From Ailurus styani (lineage: Eukaryota > Chordata > Mammalia > Carnivora > Ailuridae): a stretch of 64,000 nucleotides of DNA. This document shows, in pieces, positions 55,050-64,000 of this stretch. Where the stretch lies: positions 7,319,051-7,383,050 of the forward strand of contig LNAC01000036.1 of NCBI GenBank assembly GCA_002007465.1, read 5' to 3'. The notes below the pieces were generated by a model. It searched no databases, was not told the DNA's origin, and was given only the letters and a program-made list of their open reading frames with translations. Made by a program: the position numbers and the translations under genes. Every line of letters begins with the position of its first letter. The stretch's first letter is position 1.

Positions 55050-55225
55050 ACTATACCCTGGCCACTGCGCTAAACATTCTGTGGACATTCTCCCCAATTT
55101 CTTAACAACAATACAAAGTTAAGAGTTAACCCAGTAATGGATGAAGGAAGTAGCTCAGAGATGTTTAACAGCTGATCCACGATCATATGGTTTGTAAGTG
55201 GCAGAGCCAAGATTTGATTCTAAAT
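55050..55225 (-). mobile_element. MIR SINE (antisense)
   Basis: Reversed MIR: 'ggccactgcgctaaacattctgtggacattctc', 'aaggaagtagctcagagatgtttaacagc' and 'ggtttgtaagtggcagagccaagatttgattctaaat'. Confidence 0.7.
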
Positions 55226-55399
55226 TCCCTAGTTGTATATGGTTTTTACTTCCTGCTCTTCTCTGTTCTTTCCCTCCTACCTCTTTTAATGCCTAAGAAA
55301 ACTAAGAGAAGGAAACAGAAATCTAATCTTTTATATTTACTAACCCTCATATTCAATATTTTTGATGCTCTTCATTTCTTTGAATAAACCATGGATCAA

Positions 55400-55466
55400 A
55401 TCCATTAGCCTGAAGAATTTCCTTTAGTTGAGGGTTCCCCTTTCTGAAACACCTGTCATTTCCTGA
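55400..55466 (-). mobile_element. Old L1M (antisense), left edge of a nested stack
   Basis: Reversed old L1M words 'cattagcctgaagaatttcctttagttgag'. The same ancient element seems to resume at 60290 after a younger L1 that inserted here. Confidence 0.55.
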
Positions 55467-55738
55467 CTTGTTTTTGTTTGTTTGTTTGTTTGTTTGTTTT
55501 TGCCCCAGGGGTACGGGTCTGTGAATCATCAGGCTTACACCTTTCACAGCACTCACCTTAGCACAAACCCTCCCCAATGTCCATAATCCAGCCACCCTAT
55601 CCCTACCCTCCCACCCCCCAGTACCCCTCAGTTTGTTTTGTGAGATTAAGAATCTCTTATGGTTTGTCTCCTTCCCCATCCCATCTTGTTTCATTTTTTC
55701 CCTCTCTACCCCCCATGACCCCCTGCCCCTCAAGTTCC

Positions 55739-57593
55739 TCATACCAGAGAGATCATATGATAATTGTCTTTCTCTGATTGACTTATTTCGCTCAGCATAA
55801 TACCTTCTAGTTCCATCAACGTCGTTGCAAACGGCAAGATTTCATTTCTTTTGATGGCTGCATAGTATTCCATTGTATATATATATATATACCACCTCTT
55901 CTTTATCCATTCATCTGTTGATGGACATCTAGGTTCTTTCCATAGTTTGGCTATTGTGGACATTGCTGCTATAAACATTCGGGTGTATGTGCCCCTGAGG
56001 ATCACTACCTTTTTATCTTTAGGGTAAATACCCAGTAGTGCGATTGCTGGGTCGTAGGGTAGCTCTATTTTCAACCTTTTGAGAAACCTCCATACAGTTT
56101 TCCAGAGTGGCTGCACCAGCTTGCATTCCCACCAACAGTGTAGGAGGGTTCCCCTTTCTCCGCAACCTTGCCAACATCTGTTGTTTCCTGACTTGTTGAT
56201 TTTAGCCATTCTGACTGGTGTGAGGTGATATCTCACTGTGGTTTTGATTTGTATTTCCCTGATGCTGAGTGATGTCGAGCACTTTTTCATGTGTTTGGTT
56301 TTTTTTTTCGCCATTTGGATGTCTTCTTTGCGTTAAGTGTCTGTTCATGTCTTCTGTCCATTTCTTGATTGGATTATTTATTTGGGTGTTGAGTTTGATA
56401 AGTTCTTTATAGATTTTGGATACTAGTCCTTTATCTGATATATCATTTGTAAATATCTTCTCCCATTCTGTCAGTTGTCTTTTTTTTTTTTTGACTGTTT
56501 CCTTTGCTGTGCAAAAGCTTTTTATCTTGATGAAGCCCCATAGTTCATTTTTGCCCTTGCTTTCCTTGCCTTTGGTGATGTTTCTAGGAAGTTGCTGTGG
56601 CTGAGGTCAAAGAGGGTGCTGCCTGTGTTCTCAAGGGTTTGATGGATTTCTGTCTGAGAAAGGCTTGTATTGCTATATACATTCCTCTTAGGACCGCCTT
56701 TGCTGCATCCCAAAGATTTTGAACAGTTGTGTTTTCATTTTCACTTATTTCCATGAATTTTTAAAATTCTTCTTTAATCCTGGTTGATCCAATTCATTCT
56801 TCAGTAGGATGCTTTTTAACCTCCATGCATTAGAGTTCTTTCCAACTCTTCTCTTGTGGTTGAGTTCCAGTTTCAAAGCATTCTGGTCTGAAAATATTCA
56901 GGAAATGATCCCAATCTTTTGGTACCATTTGAGATTTGATTTGTGACCCAGGATGTGATCTGTTCTGGAGAATGTTCCATGTGCACTAGAGAAGAATGTG
57001 TACTCTGTTGTTTTGGGATGGAATGTTCTGAATATACCAGTGATGTCCATCTGTTCCAGTGTGTCATTTAAAGCCTTTATTTCCTTCTTGATCTTTTGCT
57101 TCGATGATCTGTCCATTTCAGTAAGAGGGGTGTTAAAGTCCCCTACTATTGTATTATTGTCTATATGTTTCTTTGATTTTGTTATTAATTGGCTTATATA
57201 ATTAGCTGCTCCCATGTTAGGGGCATAGATATTTAGAATTGTTAGATCTTCTTGTTGGACAGACCCTTTAAGTATGATATAGTGTCCTTAAGTATGATAT
57301 AGTATGATATAGTGTTCTCATCTCTTATTATAGTCTTTGGCTTAAAATCTAATTTGTCTGATATAAGGACTGCCACCCCAGCTTTCTTTTGATGTCCTTT
57401 AGCATGGTAAATGGTTTTCCACCCCTCACTTTAAATCTGGAGGTTTCTTTGGGTCTAAAATGAGTTTCTTGCAGAGAGTATATCCATGCGTCTTATTTTT
57501 CTTAATCCACTCTGATACCCTGTGTCTTTTGATTAGGGCATTTATTCCATTTACATTCAGGGTAACTACTGAAAGGTATGAATTTAGTGCCAT
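55739..57593 (-). pseudogene. L1 ORF2 remnant: endonuclease and C-terminus, RT deleted
   Basis: ORF2 encodes the L1 endonuclease/reverse transcriptase. The start codon is at 57593-57591, opening MALNSYLS and a readable T-L-N-V-N-G. LQETH (catalytic Glu region) follows a frameshift. GDFNTPL and SRTDHILGHK motifs of the endonuclease lie in 56898-57215. A stop (56900-56898) precedes SDQN, where the family has SDH. So the catalytic His is Gln. A tandem duplication (about 57265-57315) disturbs the middle. At about 56657 the frame jumps to the post-RT region. The RT core is absent. The last open frame (56314-55739, 191 aa) keeps the C-terminal Cys motif C-x3-C-x7-H-x4-C. Clearly dead. Confidence 0.9.
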
Positions 57594-57615
57594 TGTATTG
57601 CTTGTACGGTGACTA

Positions 57616-58539
57616 TTACTGTATATTATCTCTGTTCCTTTCTGGTCTGTTACTTTTAGGCTCTCTCTTTGCTTAGAGGATCCTATAGGGCTGGTTTGGT
57701 GTTTGCAAATTCTTTTTGTTTTTGTTTGTCCTGGAAGCTTTATATATCTCCTTCTATTTTCAATGACAGCCTAGCTGGATATAGTATTCTTGGCTGCATA
57801 TTTTTCTCAATTAGTGCTCTGAATATATTATGCCAGTCCTTTCTGGCCTGCAGTCTCTGTGGATGGGTCTACAGACCTCTTGTCATGAGTTGCTTTCAGG
57901 ATTTTCTCTTTGTCTCTGAGACTTGTAAGTTTTAATATTAGATGACAGGGTGTTGTCCTATTTTTATTGATTTTGAGGGGGGTTCTCTCTGCCTCCTGGA
58001 TTTTGGTGCCTGTTTCCTTCCCCAAATTAGGTAAGTTCTCTACTATAATTTGCTCCAGTATACCTTTTGCCCCTCTCTCTTTCTTCTTCTTCTAGCATCC
58101 CAATTATTTAATATTGTTTCATTTTATGGTATCACTTATCTCTCGAATTCTCCTGTCATGATCCAGTAGTTTTTTATCTCCATTTTTCTCAGCTTCTTTT
58201 TTTCTCCATCATTTGGTCTTCTATATCACTAATTCTCTCTGCTGCCTCATTTATCCTAGCAGTAAGAGCCTCCATTTTTTATTGTACCTCATTAATAACT
58301 TTTTTGATTTCAACTTGGTTAGATTTTAGTTCTTTTATTTCTCCAGAATGGGGTTTTATTTCTGCAGAAAGGGATTCTCTAGTATCTTCTCTGCTTTTTT
58401 CAAGCCCAGTTATCATCTTTATAATCATCATTCTGAGCTCTAGTTCTGACATCTCCCTAATGTCAATATTGATTAGGTCCCTTTCAGTTGGTTATGCCTC
58501 TTGTTCTTTTTTTTGAGGTGAGTTTTTCTACTTTGTCAT
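57616..58539 (-). pseudogene. L1 ORF1 remnant
   Basis: ORF1 encodes the L1 RNA-binding trimeric protein (coiled coil, RRM, C-terminal domain). The start codon lies at 58539-58537 and the frame is broken two codons on. Coiled-coil coding sequence at about 58200-58420 contains reversed 'gccattaatgaggtacaa'-type words. The RRM/C-terminal part survives as a 65-codon open piece at 58025-57828 (motif LRDKEKILKATHDK, the family's YKDKEKILKAAREK). The stop is at about 57616. Many disruptions. Confidence 0.8.
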
Positions 58540-60288
58540 TTTGTCCAGAGAAGAACAGATGAATTAGAGAATAAAATGCTAAAAAGGTAATGATGACCCC
58601 AGAAAAATATACACTAACCAAGTCAGAAGAGACCCAAAACCAGGGGAAGAAGCAAGGGAAAAAAAATATGGTGAGGCTGGTGAATAGAAAAGAACCACAC
58701 ACTGGATATTTGGTGTATTTTGGTGTTAGAAGAAACTGCCTCCCAAAATTTTAAAGAAAGGAAAACTTATATATATACAAAAATAAGGGTAAACATGAGG
58801 AAGGGATGGAATATGAATGTACAGATGAAAATTAAAAAAGATTTTTAAAAAGTAATTGATAAGATAAGAAGTTGGTTGAAAAAAGAAAAAAAAAAGGAGA
58901 GAATGTGATCAGGCTGGAGACTAGAACAAAGCCATATGCTAGATTTAGGATATATTTTGGCCTGTTAGAAGAAACTGTAAAATTTTAAAGAAAGAAAAAC
59001 TTATATGTATACAAAAAATAAGGTTAAATACAATGAAGGGATAGAATATGAGTATAAAAATGAAAATTTAAAAAGATTTTTAAAAAGGTACTGATAAGAT
59101 AAAATAGTTAAAATAGGTTAAAATAGGAAAGAGGAAAAATTCAAAAAAGAAAAAGAAAAAAGAATGAAAAATTTGAAAATTCAACTTTGAGAGACTAAAG
59201 AACCATGGGGAAAAAGACCCATGAATTCTATATGCTGTAAAAACCATGAATTCTAGCACTGGTGTTTTGCAGTTCTCACTGATGAGTAAATTCGGTCTTG
59301 GCTGGATGTTCTTGCTGCTCTTCTGGGGGAGGGGCCTGTTGCAGTGACCGTAAGTGTCTTTGCCCGAGGTGGAATTGCACTGCCCTTGCCTGGGGCCAGG
59401 CTAAGTAGTCTGCTCGGGTTCACTATCAGCAGCTTTTGTTCCCTGAACGCTTTCCACACAGCTTTGGAGGACGGGACTGAAAATGGCGGCCTCCTAATCT
59501 CCAACATGGAGGAGCCGAGAGCTCGGAGCTCCACTTGTCAGTGCGTCCTCAGAGAAAAGCAGTCAATCACTCCTGTCTCCCTATTCTTCGGCTGCACTCC
59601 AAGCTCACCCAGCCTGTGACTGAGCGTTTCTGTCTCTGGCTCACAGCCCCATTTGGAGTCTTCAAACCCGGCAGATTCCTGCAGCCGCTCCTGTGCCGCT
59701 CCTCCCGGTGGAGGAAGGTGAGTCTCCCTGGATCCACCACTTGTGGAGTCCCTGCTCGAAGAGTAGTGGCCCGACTGCACCTTGGATCATGGTTTCTGGC
59801 AACCCCGAGTTAAGAGCCCCTCCTCGGCTCTGTCTCTGCAGCCGGCTTCTCCACTCTCATAGCTGGGAACTCTGCCACACTCAGGTATCCCTGGTCTTTC
59901 TGTCACCCCGAGGGTCCTGAGACCACACTGTCCCTGCGAGGGCTCCACTCCCCGCTTAGCCACTAGAGTGATGTCCCTCTGTGGAGCAGACTTCTAAAAG
60001 TTCTGATTTTGTGCCCTGCTGCTCTATCACCTGCCAGTAAGTGGCTGCCGGACGCTCCCTCCCTCTGCGGTCTGTCCCCCAAATACCACCTCGGATTCAC
60101 CTCTCCCTCTCTGCATGTCCTACCTTCCAGAAAGTGGTCACTTTTCTGTTCACACAATTGCTGCTATTCCTCTCTCTGATCTCCTGGTGAGTTTGTAGAT
60201 GTTCAGAATGGTCGGATAACTATCTAGCTGAATTTCTGGGACTGGATGAAGTTTAGCTTTCCTAGTCCCCTGCCATCTTGCTCCATCC
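58540..60288 (-). promoter_or_regulatory. L1 5' UTR with tandem units and CpG-rich promoter
   Basis: The part next to ORF1 (58540-59250) is A-rich and contains two tandem units of about 237 bases (58674-58910 and 58911-59125). The distal part (59260-60288) is GC-rich with many CpGs, as expected of the internal L1 promoter, and ends at the L1 start. Open frames on both strands (59253-60157) are a product of base composition. Whether it can still drive transcription is unknown. Confidence 0.75.
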
Positions 60289-60558
60289 TTGACAGAATTT
60301 CTTTTCACAACTGAAAAGGTATTATCTTATTATCTCTTATTTTAGTTTTTTATAAGAAGTTGGCTAATGTTGATATCATTATTTCTTTCCATGGAATGAG
60401 TTGGTTTTCTCCAGCTCCTTGGGATTTTGGGTTTTTATTTTTCATTTTCAGGAGTTTAAAAATGATGTGCCTAGTTGCAGTTTCTCTGAATTTATCCTGT
60501 GTAAGTTTCGTCAAGCTTCTTAGATCTGCTTTTCATTAAATTTAGGAAATTTTACACC
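60289..60558 (-). mobile_element. Old L1M (antisense), middle part
   Basis: Reversed L1M ORF1/5' region: 'gacagaatttcttttcac', 'ttaaaaatgatgtgcctagttgcagtttctctgaatttatcctgtg', 'gtcaagcttcttagatctg' and 'cattaaatttaggaaatttt'. It is interrupted by the L1 at 60559. Confidence 0.65.
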
Positions 60559-62064
60559 TTTATTTTTTTAGTTTTTGTTTTAACTCCAGTTAGTTAATAT
60601 ACAGTATTGTATTAGTTTTAGGTATACAAAATGGTGATTCAGTAGTTCCATACATCACCTGGTGTTCATCACTACAAGTACCCTCCTTAATGCCCTATTT
60701 CCCCCATTTTCTCTTCCACCCCCCCAGTAACTATCAGTTTGTTCTCTGTAGTTAAGAGTCTGTTTCTTGATTTCTCTCTCTTTCTCTTTCTCACTTTGCT
60801 CATCCATTTTGTTTCTCAAATTCCACATATGAATTAAATCATGTAGTATTTGTCTTGCTCAGACTGACTTATTTCATTCAGCATTATACTTTCTAGCTCC
60901 ATCCATGTTGTTGCAAGTGGCAAGATTTCATTTTTTTTATGATGAATAATATTCCATTGTATATACATACACCAAATCTTCTTTATCCATTCATCTATCT
61001 GTGGACACTTGGGCTGCTTCTATATCTTGGTTATTGTAAATAATGCTGTTATAAACATAGGGGTGCATGTGTCCCTTTGAAATATTGTTCTGTATTCTTT
61101 AGATAAATGCTCAGTAGTGTGATTGCTGCATCACAGGGTAGCTCTACTTTTAATGTTTTGAGGAACCTCTATACTGTTTTCCAGAGCGGCTGCACCAGTG
61201 TGCATTCCCACCAACAGTGCAAGTGGGTTCCCCTTTCTCCATATTCTCACCAACACCTGTTGTTTCTTTTTTTTTCTTTTCTTTTTTTTTTTTACTTGAC
61301 ATAGAGAGAGATCAGATCACAAGTAGGCAGAGAGGCAGGCAGAGAGAGGAGGAAGCGGGCTCCCCACTGAGCAGGGAGCCCTATGTGGGCCTCGATCCTA
61401 GGACCCTGGGATCATGACCTGAGCCCAAGCAGAGGCTTTAACCTACTGAGCCACCCAGGCACCCAACACCTGTTGTTTCTTGTGTTGTTGATTTTAGCCA
61501 TTCTGACAGGTTTAAGGTGATATCTCATTGTGGTTTTGATTTGTATTTCCCGGATGATAAGTGATGTTGAGCATCTTTTCATGTGTCTGTTGACCATCTG
61601 GATGTCTTCTTTGGAGAAATGTTTGTTCATGTCTTCTGCCCATTTTTATTGGATTAATTGGTTTTTGGGTGTTGAGTTGTATAAGTTCTTTATATATTTT
61701 GGATACTAGCCCTTTATTGGATATGGCCTTTGCAAAAATCTTTTCCCACTCCATAGGTTGTCATTTAGTTTTGCTGATTGTTTCCTTTGCTGTGCAGAAG
61801 ATTTCTATGCTGAGGTAGACCTAATAGTTTATTTTTGCCTCTGTTTCTTTTGCCCCAGGATACCTATCTAGAAAAAAAAGTTGCTGTGGCTAGAAGTTAC
61901 TGCCTGTGTGCTCTTCTAGGATTTTTCTACTATCAGGCCTCACGTTTAGGTCTCTAATCCATTTTGAATTTATTTTTGTGTATGGCATAAGAAAGAGATC
62001 CAATTTCATTCTTTTGCATGTGGCTGTCCAGTTTTTTTAATACCACTTGTTGACACCACTGTTT
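60559..62064 (-). mobile_element. 5'-truncated L1 (antisense), split by a CAN-SINE
   Basis: Reversed L1 inserted in the old L1M. The 3' UTR runs from 60559 ('gttttaactccagttagttaatatacag', 'gttctctgtagttaagagtctg'). The ORF2 C-terminus runs from about 60840 ('ttattccattgtatatac', 'ccattctgacaggtttaaggtgatatctc'). It stops in the post-RT region at about 62064. Minus-strand open pieces at 61412-61754 read as broken ORF2. It is older than the L1 at 55467. Confidence 0.9.
61269..61462 (-). mobile_element. Mustelid-type CAN-SINE in L1 (antisense)
   Basis: Reversed SINE with T-rich tail, 'gatcagatcacaagtaggcagagagg' and 'ggctttaacctactgagccacccagg'. A perfect 19-base duplication (61250-61268 and 61463-61481) is the longest in this window. 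Recent insertion. Confidence 0.98.
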
Positions 62065-62070
62065 AAAAAA

Positions 62071-62101
62071 CAACCAACCAACCAACCAACCAACCAACCA
62101 A
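62071..62101. repeat. (AACC)n microsatellite
   Basis: Seven tandem AACC units at the broken end of the L1. Confidence 0.95.
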
Positions 62102-62104
62102 AAA

Positions 62105-62193
62105 TACTTTTCCATAGTCCGTCCATGTTGCTGCAAGTGGCAAGATTTCATTCTTTTTTCTGGCTAAATAATATTCCATTTTGTGTGTGTGTA

Positions 62194-62264
<71 letters not shown>

Positions 62265-62278
62265 CATATCTTCTCAAT
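62105..62278 (-). mobile_element. Extra L1 ORF2 C-terminal segment with microsatellite (antisense)
   Basis: Repeats the L1 segment already present at 60895-60965 ('ccatgttgctgcaagtggcaagatttcatt', 'taaataatattccatt') and ends just past 'catatcttct'. Its own 3' UTR is missing. The L1 TATA-rich spot has expanded into a TG/TA/CA microsatellite (62182-62264). Confidence 0.8.
62182..62264. repeat. (TG)n(TA)n(CA)n palindromic microsatellite
   Basis: About 27 bases of TG (one TA step), 22 of TA, 26 of CA, then 8 of AT. The TG and CA arms are complementary, so the block can fold into a long hairpin. Confidence 0.97.
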
Positions 62279-63290
62279 CTCTTCCATCTTTCTGCTACTG
62301 CAATCACATATGTGTCTCATTACTGTCACTCAGATCACAGAGGCTCTCCAACTTTTTCAATTTTAGAAATATGTGATCTTCTCATGGAATAATTGTGATT
62401 GCCTTGTTTTAAATGTCAGCAACTATTTTTCTTCCCTTTCTATTGTCCAGCTCATCCAGTGAATTTTCTATTTCAGATATTATACTTTTAAGTTATAGAA
62501 TTTCCATTTAGTTCTTTTAATGGCTTCTGTTTTCCCTTGAGATTTACTATTTACTCAATAAGACCATATTTATTTAAGTCTTTGAGTTTATTTATAACTG
62601 CTTTAAAGTCCTTGACTATTATTCGAACACGGTGTCATCTCAGTGCCTATTTCTATTGATGGGTTTCATCTCGATCATGGATCACATTTTCTTGTTTCTT
62701 CACATGCCTAATAATCTCTTATTGTATGTTGAACATGGTAGATAATATATTTCAAGGAATCTGAATTATGATGTCTTCCTTTAAAGAATGTTCAGGTTTC
62801 TTCCTGGCAATTAACTTACATGTGACCTTGAGTATGTCCATTCCAACCTGAGTATGTCTCAGTGGTAGAGTTATTGTTTTCTGCTAGGTCTTGTGGAATC
62901 TTACCCTCTTCAGTCCAGGTTTTAAACAAGCACACATGGATTTTCTCCATACAAACTTCTGGAGATGCTTTCTCTGTGAGGCAGCTTCCTCTTCAGAGCC
63001 CCATCCTACAAGTTCCAGCTCCTTTATTGGTCTTAAAGTCTAGACTCTATCTCCTCAGCTTAGCATGAACATCCTGTTTTGCTTGGACTTCACCTTCCTG
63101 TGTCACAGTCAGGAAACTGTCCCCATACAGAGAGTGTAATAAACATGGGACTCATTTCCTATATATCTCTTCTCTCTCACATTCTTGTGCTGCACTTTGC
63201 CTAATGTTTGAAAATAGTTGTCTTATCTATTTTTTTCAGTTTTATAGCAATTTATGATGAGTGCTAGCTACTTTTTCCTTTTTCCTCCTC
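62279..63290 (-). mobile_element. Old L1M (antisense), right part
   Basis: Reversed L1M 5'-ward region: 'cagctcatccagtgaattttctatttcagatattatacttttaagttatagaatttccatttagttctttt', 'ctgctttaaagtccttgactatta', 'gggtttcatctcgatcatggatcacattttcttgtttcttcacatgcctaataatc', and near the end 'taatgtttgaaaatagttgtcttatc'. Same ancient element as 55400 and 60289. Confidence 0.75.
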
Positions 63291-63514
63291 CTTTTCTTCT
63301 GCTATTTCTCCCCTGCCCCTCTTGGTTTCCTCTCCTATTCAAAAAGAGTGATGTTACTATAGACATTATGTTTACCATGTTTTTCTACTTTCTAAGACAT
63401 GTCATGGTCCTATTTCCATCTTGTCATTCCTCTATCAAAGGCAATCCTCCTATTAGTATGATTTATTTAACATTAATCAAATCAAAACAAATTAAGCTAT
63501 CTTATAGGGGGCAA
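63291..63514. other. Non-repeat stretch
   Basis: No gene or recognised repeat. Pyrimidine-rich at the start. Confidence 0.35.
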
Positions 63515-63890
63515 TCACTGTGCTGAATGGTGGAGATACTAAGATAAATCACAACCTCTATTTTTAAATATTTTGTGGTATCATGGAAATGAGGCAAAGA
63601 ATTAATTAAAACAGGGTAAGATAAATGCTATCACAGAAGCAGGTAAAATAGGTGATGGGAGATACTAACTGTTGTGGGAATAGAATCAGGGACCTCTTCA
63701 CAGACAAGGGAGTATTGGAGACAGTCTTGAAGCAGTAGGAGGAAGTGAACAAGAGCTATGAAAAGCATCCCACACAGAGAATAGCATGTGCAAAAGCATG
63801 GCAGCATAAGTAAGTGTGGTGTGATTGAGCAGCCACATCGGTCCCTGGATTTTAGGCCTTGTGAGGAAGATGGTGGGTCATTAGATTGAA
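63515..63890 (-). mobile_element. L2 LINE (antisense)
   Basis: Reversed L2: 'gtgctgaatggtggagatactaagataaat', 'gggacctcttcacagacaagggagtattggagacagtcttgaagcagtagg', 'atagcatgtgcaaaagcatggcagcataag' and 'tggattttaggccttgtgagg'. Confidence 0.75.
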
Positions 63891-64000
63891 AAACAGACTT
63901 ATCTCATCTTAAAGAATCTTTATACAAAGTCTTCAGTATAACCATATAAATATGAAGACTTCTCTTCTTTAGTCCTAATGGTATATTTCTTTTTTTTTTA

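Larger units (their letters stand above)
55467..60288 (-). mobile_element. 5'-complete carnivore L1 with internal deletion (antisense)
   Basis: A minus-strand L1 of about 4.8 kb, with all parts in order from left to right: (AAAC)-type A tail (reversed, 55467-55500), 3' UTR (55501-55738), ORF2 remnant, inter-ORF region, ORF1 remnant (57616-58539) and 5' UTR reaching the typical L1 start (reverse of GGAGCAAGATGGC near 60275-60288). A full carnivore L1 is over 6 kb. The missing portion is the ORF2 middle with the reverse-transcriptase domain. No clear flanking duplication was found. It cannot move on its own. Confidence 0.9.

Noticed and set aside
55739..56314. Live reverse-transcriptase gene
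   Set aside because: It is only the C-terminal part of L1 ORF2. The RT core is deleted and upstream frames are broken.
62182..62264. CRISPR-like or other spaced repeat array
   Set aside because: It is a simple dinucleotide microsatellite with no unique spacers. No CRISPR is expected in a mammalian genome.

Overview
The window is 64 kb of mammalian, non-coding, repeat-rich nuclear DNA. The best clue to the source is its young SINEs. These are tRNA-Lys-derived carnivore CAN-SINEs, and several (copies near 12.2, 28.9, 49.7, 53.2 and 61.3 kb) carry a 3' region characteristic, as I recall it, of mustelids (weasel, ferret, mink, otter and badger group). The L1 elements are also carnivore-type. I found no exon, tRNA or rRNA gene, or CRISPR array. 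Every long open frame is either L1 debris or a chance frame over MIR, L2 or GC-rich DNA. The window therefore reads as intergenic or deep-intronic sequence.

Layout. 0-9 kb: ancient L2, MIR and L1M relics, two old short SINEs, and one small L1 with an inverted 5' end (6.7-6.9 kb). 9-11 kb: a 98-base pure-purine tract, then single-copy AT-rich sequence that looks like a regulatory element. 11-13 kb: two CAN-SINEs. 13.6-17.5 kb: old interspersed repeats. 17.5-20 kb: single-copy sequence with a dense POU/SOX motif group at 19.5 kb. 20-24 kb: L2, MIR and a MER5A DNA transposon. No CAN-SINE lies between 12.4 and 25.65 kb. 25.6-32.7 kb: SINEs nested in MIR and L1M, plus a small CpG cluster near 27.1 kb. 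33-39.5 kb: mostly single copy with L2 pieces and CpG clusters at 33.6 and 39.1 kb. 40-46.5 kb: a SINE-dense stretch with five copies, two adjacent MIRs each split by a SINE, and an L1 3' half. 46.5-55.4 kb: L2, SINEs and AT-rich single-copy DNA. 55.4-63.3 kb: an old L1M on the minus strand holding two younger L1s. One keeps its 5' UTR, ORF1 and ORF2 remnants but has lost the reverse transcriptase. The other carries a SINE. 63.5-63.9 kb: another L2.

No genes act together here. The only encoded machinery is dead L1 protein sequence. The parts most likely to matter to the host are the non-repeat motif clusters and CpG clusters, which could be distal regulatory elements of a gene outside the window. 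I see no sign of a new biological system, and the findings are ranked with that in mind. Family names come from recognising consensus patterns by eye. Boundaries without a target-site duplication are good to about 20-50 bases.
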